Virus record (IMG/VR): IMGVR_UViG_3300027736_000249
Span: 1-24,018 of that record
Length of the DNA stretch: 24,018 nt
Reading direction: 5' to 3' (one strand)
From: a virus
Below the pieces are notes generated by a model. That model ran no database searches. It was not told the origin of the DNA and saw only the letters and a list, made by a program, of their open reading frames with translations. The first letter of the stretch is position 1. Every line of letters begins with the position of its first letter. Position numbers and translations under genes: made by a program. Positions 20,835-24,018 of this stretch are shown piece by piece.

Positions 20835-21446
20835 GTGGATCCAATCACTATCCTTGCTGCTGCTAAAACTGCTGCTGCCGCTATCCGCAAAGGTTGCGAA
20901 CTATATCAGCAATATAAAGCACAAGGCATGGAGTTGGTGGATGCTTACGGTCAAGCCAAAGATGTTGTCGCCGACCTTAGTACGCATCTCGGTAGTTTTT
21001 TCAAATCGCATGAGGCTCTTGAAAAACACGTTCATGAGGAAGAGTTAAAGTCAAAGAAGTTGCGTGACCCTGAGCTGTCGTTAAATCAAGAAGCATTCAA
21101 CCGAGTATTAGCACAGAAAGAAATGCAGCGACTTGAGACTGAGCTGCGCGAAATGCTCGTATATCAAGCCCCACCACAATTGGGCGCTGTATGGTCAGAA
21201 TTTGAAGTAATGCGTGATAAGGTTAAAGCAGAACGTGCCGAAGCACAACGGCAAGAAGTATTAAGACAACAGGCGGCGGCATGGCGACGGGCAAGTTTAA
21301 GAAAAAAAATCGCGGAGCAGATGACGTCAATAGTCGCGGTGCTGTTCATAACATTGTGGTTCCTATGGCTAATGATTCTAATCAGGACGAGCGCGACGTA
21401 CCGTGGTCTTTACTCATCGCCGTCATCGTTCTGTGTTTTGTGTTAG
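20835..21446 (+). CDS. Putative inner-membrane lysis accessory (spanin-like) protein
   Basis: The start is GTG at 20835, one base after the previous stop, giving MDPITILAAAKTAAAAIRKG, a common N-terminus for this phage family. The 203-residue product is helical and charged in its middle (residues 60-160, with EALEKHVHEEELKSKK and KVKAERAEAQRQEVLRQQ). It has one strong transmembrane helix at about 166-183 (SIVAVLFITLWFLWLMIL) and ends in FCVLC. Membership in a lysis cassette and the long coiled region suggest an envelope-spanning role, but classical i-spanins carry the membrane segment at the N-terminus, so the assignment is tentative. The last 166 bases overlap the next gene in another frame. 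Confidence 0.55.
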   Translation: MDPITILAAAKTAAAAIRKGCELYQQYKAQGMELVDAYGQAKDVVADLSTHLGSFFKSHEALEKHVHEEELKSKKLRDPELSLNQEAFNRVLAQKEMQRLETELREMLVYQAPPQLGAVWSEFEVMRDKVKAERAEAQRQEVLRQQAAAWRRASLRKKIAEQMTSIVAVLFITLWFLWLMILIRTSATYRGLYSSPSSFCVLC

Positions 21447-21571
21447 TGCTTGCCTTGCCAGTGATGGGCGTCATGTACATGGATATGAACAACGCCACCA
21501 ACGCAGCAATGGAAGAAATACGTAAGATGCGTGAACTACGCGCTAAAATTTTAACGGGAGTGCAGGAATAA
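21281..21571 (+). CDS. Small single-TM lysis-region protein overlapping in frame +2
   Basis: This 96-residue protein begins MATGKFKKKNRGADDV, then a transmembrane helix at about 42-66 (PWSLLIAVIVLCFVLVLALP) and a charged tail MEEIRKMRELRAKILTGV. Its first 166 bases overlap the previous gene in a different frame. The MATGKFKKK...DxPWxLL...MxEIxKMxELRxKIL pattern is one I recognise from small proteins in lysis clusters of aquatic phages, which supports translation of this frame. The start has AGGCGG eight bases upstream, a modest ribosome site. An in-frame ATG at 21365 is the alternative. Its stop overlaps the holin start (TAATG). It may be an antiholin or spanin component. Confidence 0.62.
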   Translation: MATGKFKKKNRGADDVNSRGAVHNIVVPMANDSNQDERDVPWSLLIAVIVLCFVLVLALPVMGVMYMDMNNATNAAMEEIRKMRELRAKILTGVQE

Positions 21572-22086
21572 TGCTGACAATCTTTTCAACGCTTGTATCG
21601 TTTTTAATGGGCGGTTTGCCTAAGATTTTAGATTTCTTTCAAGACAAGTCAGATAAGTCGCATGAGTTAAAACTGGCGCAAATGCAAACTGATCGTGAGC
21701 TGCAATTAGCTGCTGCGGGATTTGTAGCGCAACAGCATATCGAAGAAATTAAACTAGACGAGATTAAAACGCAGACACAATCTGCGGAAAAAGTCTCGCT
21801 AATCGACGCACAAAAAGCGGAGATGAATGCTATATACGCCCATGATACGGCGCTATCTGAAGGTACATCTACCTGGATGAAAGACCTACGCGCTTCGGTA
21901 CGCCCCGTGATTACTTACGGATTCTTTTTTCTGTTAGTAGGCATCGATAGCGTACTGGCGTACAAAGGACTGACAAGCGGCGTAGACTTTAAAGAACTGG
22001 CTAATCAGTTGTGGGATGACGAGACTCAGGCTTTATTCGCTTCGATTATTGCGTTTCACTTTGGTGGACGCGCATTCGGCAAATGA
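21571..22086 (+). CDS. Holin, 3TM gene-transfer-agent type
   Basis: The 171-residue protein has a hydrophobic N-terminus (residues 3-22, TIFSTLVSFLMGGLPKILDF), a long coiled region at 28-90 and two membrane helices at about 112-131 (PVITYGFFFLLVGIDSVLAY) and 152-168 (LFASIIAFHFGGRAFGK). The phrase WMKDLRASVRPVITYGFF is typical of the family named holin of 3TMs, for gene-transfer release (GTA_holin_3TM). Holins permeabilise the inner membrane at a set time and let the endolysin out. Gene order supports this, because the endolysin follows with an ATGA overlap. Its start overlaps the preceding stop by one base. Confidence 0.8.
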   Translation: MLTIFSTLVSFLMGGLPKILDFFQDKSDKSHELKLAQMQTDRELQLAAAGFVAQQHIEEIKLDEIKTQTQSAEKVSLIDAQKAEMNAIYAHDTALSEGTSTWMKDLRASVRPVITYGFFFLLVGIDSVLAYKGLTSGVDFKELANQLWDDETQALFASIIAFHFGGRAFGK

Positions 22087-22562
22087 TTAGCGCCAAAGCA
22101 CTTACGCTAATTAAGCACCACGAAGGCGTAAAACTTAAACCATACCGATGCCCTGCTGCCCTGCATACGATCGGCGTCGGGCATGTGCTCTATCCAGAGC
22201 AAGCCAAGCTGTCTATGGAAGACCGGATTAAATACCCGATTAGACCGGAAGACAACCGCACATTTACGATGGAGGAAGTTGATGCCATTCTTCAAAAAGA
22301 CCTTGATCGGTTTGTTGCGGGAGTTCTGCGCTATTGCCCTAGCGCTGCTAATAGTCAAGGCTGGCTTGACGCTCTTGTAAGTTTTAGCTTTAACGTAGGC
22401 TTGGGTACATTACAACGTTCAACCCTGCGCCAGAAACACAATCGTGGTGACTATGCTGGCGCAGCGGATGAGTTCCTAAAGTATTGTAAAGCGGGCGGTA
22501 AAGTCTTAAAAGGACTTGAGAACCGCCGCAAAGATGAGCGCGCTATTTACATCCTAGCGTAA
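22083..22562 (+). CDS. Endolysin, GH24 lysozyme
   Basis: The 159-residue protein is a T4/P22-type muramidase that cuts the glycan strand of peptidoglycan. The catalytic pattern E-x8-(D/C)-x5-T is visible as Glu14, Cys23 and Thr29 in LIKHHEGVKLKPYRCPAALH, then TIGVGH. Cys in the second position is a known variant. LDALVSFSFNVGLGTLQRST at about 92-111 and the Gly/Arg-rich GLENRRKDER near the end are the other conserved blocks. There is no signal peptide or N-terminal membrane anchor, so export must depend on the holin. The start overlaps the holin stop (ATGA). The 3' end overlaps a convergent minus-strand gene by 16 bases. Confidence 0.94.
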   Translation: MISAKALTLIKHHEGVKLKPYRCPAALHTIGVGHVLYPEQAKLSMEDRIKYPIRPEDNRTFTMEEVDAILQKDLDRFVAGVLRYCPSAANSQGWLDALVSFSFNVGLGTLQRSTLRQKHNRGDYAGAADEFLKYCKAGGKVLKGLENRRKDERAIYILA

Positions 22563-22768
22563 TCGTGCGCTTGTTCGGTTTTTTGTTTGACGATGGTCTC
22601 TATCCCTTGCGCGCAACGAATACGAAAGTCCGCCCATTTGTTTTGATACACGGGGTCTTCTGACGGCGGTACCCAATCGTATTTTGCGCGCCAGCGAATC
22701 GTGACATCTGTGGTTGACGGTGTGTAGATGTAATGATCGTTAAGTGTCATGTCGTTATACCTTTTCAT
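22547..22768 (-). CDS. Small conserved phage protein (73 aa)
   Basis: On the minus strand, this 73-residue protein contains YIYTPSTTDVTIRWRAKYDW followed by VPPSEDPVYQNKWADFRIRC. The TxxTxxTDVTxRWRxxYGWxPPSExPxYxxKW pattern recurs in short phage proteins near replication genes, with no known function. The start at 22768 overlaps the previous stop. Met7 (22750), which follows AAAAGG at nine bases, is an alternative. It is the last gene of the minus-strand unit and ends inside the endolysin gene. It has several Trp and one Cys, no membrane segment. Confidence 0.65.
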   Translation of the reverse strand: MKRYNDMTLNDHYIYTPSTTDVTIRWRAKYDWVPPSEDPVYQNKWADFRIRCAQGIETIVKQKTEQAHDYARM

Positions 22769-22953
22769 TTAGCCCCCGATAAAATCTCACCGCGTTCACG
22801 CGCATCGCGCAGCTTGCAATAACGTTGATGCAAGCGAGTCAAATGACTAGCGCGACAATACGACGTTAGCTCGGTCTCAATCAACTTCCAAACTTGCTTC
22901 TCAGTCATGCTTGAGATTTGCTCGTTTAGTTCTGTCCAATTTAAATGTTTCAT
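22765..22953 (-). CDS. Small conserved phage protein (62 aa)
   Basis: This 62-residue minus-strand protein begins MKHLNWTELNEQISSMTEKQ, continues VWKLIETELTSYCRASHLTR, then LHQRYCKLRDARERGEIL. The MTEKQVWxLxxxE...RxxxxxRLHQRYxxLRxxRER pattern is familiar from phage proteins of unknown function beside helicase and polymerase genes. It is helical and basic at the C-terminus, perhaps a small nucleic-acid or protein-binding factor. Four-base overlaps join it to the genes on both sides, so expression is coupled. Confidence 0.68.
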   Translation of the reverse strand: MKHLNWTELNEQISSMTEKQVWKLIETELTSYCRASHLTRLHQRYCKLRDARERGEILSGAK

Positions 22954-23099
22954 TCTTCAACCTTTTTATGTTCTGCTTCTAATTCTCGTAAATCCATTGC
23001 TACGTCAGCTACCCCATGCCAATCGCATCTGGCAATCATGACGTGCAAATAGTCAATTAATACTTCGCGTTGTGTTTCATACTTAGTAAAGTCAGTCAT
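22950..23099 (-). CDS. Very small phage protein (49 aa)
   Basis: The minus-strand frame runs from ATG at 23099 to TGA at 22950. It overlaps the helicase stop (23096-23098) by four bases and the start of the next gene by four. The product MTDFTKYETQREVLIDYLHV continues MIARCDWHGVADVAMDLREL and EAEHKKVEE. The LxxYLxxxxxxxDWHGVADxAMDLRxLEA pattern is widespread in small helical phage proteins beside replication genes. The perfect ATGA overlaps at both ends and the family pattern support it as a real gene although it is only 49 residues. No function can be assigned. Confidence 0.68.
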   Translation of the reverse strand: MTDFTKYETQREVLIDYLHVMIARCDWHGVADVAMDLRELEAEHKKVEE

Positions 23100-24018
23100 T
23101 TCAATGCCTCCATTGCTATTTCAGATATTGCTCGTTTGTCGTGTAATGCTGCCCATATTTTTTCATCGATTGTCTTTTCCGCCATAAGGATGTAGACCCA
23201 GACGTCCTGCGTTTGTCCGGAACGGTGCAATCGCCCAACCGTTTGTTCGTACAGTTCCAATGACCACGGCACTGACAGAAATACCATATGCCGCCCTCCG
23301 AACTGTAAATTGAGGCCGTGCCCCGCGCTCTTCGGATGAACGGCCAACAGTTCAACCTCGCCTTTATTCCACCGCTCAATCGCTTTATCATCGTCCAACG
23401 TAACAAGCGACAAATAGCGGCGTTGCAATTCCGCAAGTTCCTCTTGAAATTGATAAACCAGTATCGTATTGGCGCGCTGATTTTCATTGAGCAAATCCTC
23501 CAAAAGTTCAAATTTATGGTACCCAAACCATATCGCTTCTTTGGTTGATGTAAACACGCCTGGCGTATCACTGGCCACACGTTCGCTGTCGTACACAAAG
23601 CCAGAGGCCATCTGTTGCAACTTCGACGTCACTGCTGCTGCATTAGCAGCTAATATTTCTGCTGCCGGAAACTGCACGACAAAATCTTTCTTCATCTTTT
23701 CATACGGTTTGCGGTCGTATATCTGACACCGCATCTCAACCACATGGCACGGCGGCAATTTGTCTTTGTACTCGCCAGCATCTAGCACAAACGTCGCAGG
23801 CTTGATGCGTTCCATAACCAACGGCAGCGCGCCTGGGCGTGGCGTCCATTCGCCAAAGTCGCGGTTCATACATACAAAGTATTGCTGCAAGAACGCACCC
23901 TTGGCTCGGCCTAACAACGACTCGTCGACGATCTTGCACTGGCCAAACACGTCTTCGAGCCCGTTAGATGTAAACGATCCGGTCAAGCCCCAACGTATTT
24001 TGAATTGGTCAATAATCT
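23096..24018 (-). CDS. SNF2-like DNA helicase (partial, C-terminal part)
   Basis: The frame is open to the right edge, so the gene continues outside. The visible 306 residues start IIDQFKIRWGLTGSFTSNGL, in place of the usual LTGTPxxN (motif III) of SNF2/DEAD helicases, then EDVFGQ. The second RecA-like domain carries LLAVHPKSAGHGLNLQ (motif V) and YEQTVGRLHRSGQTQD (motif VI, with the arginine finger). It belongs to superfamily 2 ATPases that move along double-stranded DNA. In phages such enzymes take part in replication or recombination. The ATP-binding motifs lie beyond the window. A TTG at 23986 is not the true start, because the frame and homology continue upstream. Downstream genes are coupled. 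Confidence 0.88.
   Translation of the reverse strand, partial: IIDQFKIRWGLTGSFTSNGLEDVFGQCKIVDESLLGRAKGAFLQQYFVCMNRDFGEWTPRPGALPLVMERIKPATFVLDAGEYKDKLPPCHVVEMRCQIYDRKPYEKMKKDFVVQFPAAEILAANAAAVTSKLQQMASGFVYDSERVASDTPGVFTSTKEAIWFGYHKFELLEDLLNENQRANTILVYQFQEELAELQRRYLSLVTLDDDKAIERWNKGEVELLAVHPKSAGHGLNLQFGGRHMVFLSVPWSLELYEQTVGRLHRSGQTQDVWVYILMAEKTIDEKIWAALHDKRAISEIAMEALK

Noticed and set aside
20830-21048. Leu-rich 72-residue frame that looks like a signal peptide or membrane protein
   Set aside because: The hydrophobic stretch arises from reading GCT GCT alanine codons of 20835-21446 in another frame; no family resemblance or ribosome site.
22541-22559. Inverted repeat CGCTA...TAGCG as a bidirectional terminator between the convergent units
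   Set aside because: Only five pairs with a nine-base loop, and no T-run directly after it on either strand. The T-run at about 22580 is too far away.
1-24018. Search for CRISPR arrays, tRNA genes, integrase, repressor, toxin-antitoxin or anti-defence genes
   Set aside because: No spaced direct repeats, tRNA-like folds or recognisable proteins of these classes were seen by reading; small unknown genes could still hide anti-defence functions.

Overview
The window is a contiguous piece of a tailed double-stranded DNA phage genome with short-tailed (podovirus) architecture related to Salmonella phage P22. The evidence is a P22-type portal, scaffold, coat, gp4-like neck protein and gp10-like tail hub in the P22 order, followed by ejection proteins and a lysis cassette. 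Genes are packed almost end to end and most start with TAATG or ATGA overlaps. No integrase, repressor, tRNA, CRISPR array or insertion sequence was seen, so nothing here shows lysogeny. The host is not identified. The moderate to low GC, the SNF2 helicase and the many small protein families shared with uncultured aquatic phages suggest a Gram-negative, probably aquatic bacterium. That is inference.

Layout, plus strand: (1) 1-690, the end of the large terminase gene and three very small Lys-rich genes. (2) 691-2898, portal. (3) 2895-7156, a block between portal and scaffold: a Dps-like small protein, two beta-rich virion proteins, a separate tailspike adaptor gene and a large tailspike with endosialidase-like motifs and a self-cleaving S74 chaperone. 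(4) 7157-10223, scaffold, coat and three small head or accessory proteins, with a structured leader before scaffold and three very stable tetraloop hairpins between the head genes. (5) 10234-15756, neck, tail hub, a 990-residue fiber with internal tandem repeats and a glycine-rich end, and a small virion-associated protein. (6) 15789-20608, a small protein, a cupin and three ejection-type proteins. (7) 20612-22562, lysis region: two or three small membrane proteins, two of them in overlapping frames, a 3TM holin and a GH24 endolysin.

Minus strand, 22547-24018: a SNF2-like helicase running off the right edge, followed by three small genes joined by 4-base overlaps. This operon converges on the lysis cassette and the two transcription units overlap tail to tail by 16 bases.

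The plus-strand genes together package DNA, build the capsid, attach tail and spike, eject DNA and lyse the cell. The minus-strand unit belongs to replication or DNA metabolism. No new defence or counter-defence system was found. The best candidates for new biology are the Dps-like protein with exact ferroxidase ligand spacing, the endosialidase-like spike with an exchanged inserted module, the repeated hairpin plus Shine-Dalgarno cassettes around the head genes, and the overlapping membrane genes in the lysis region.
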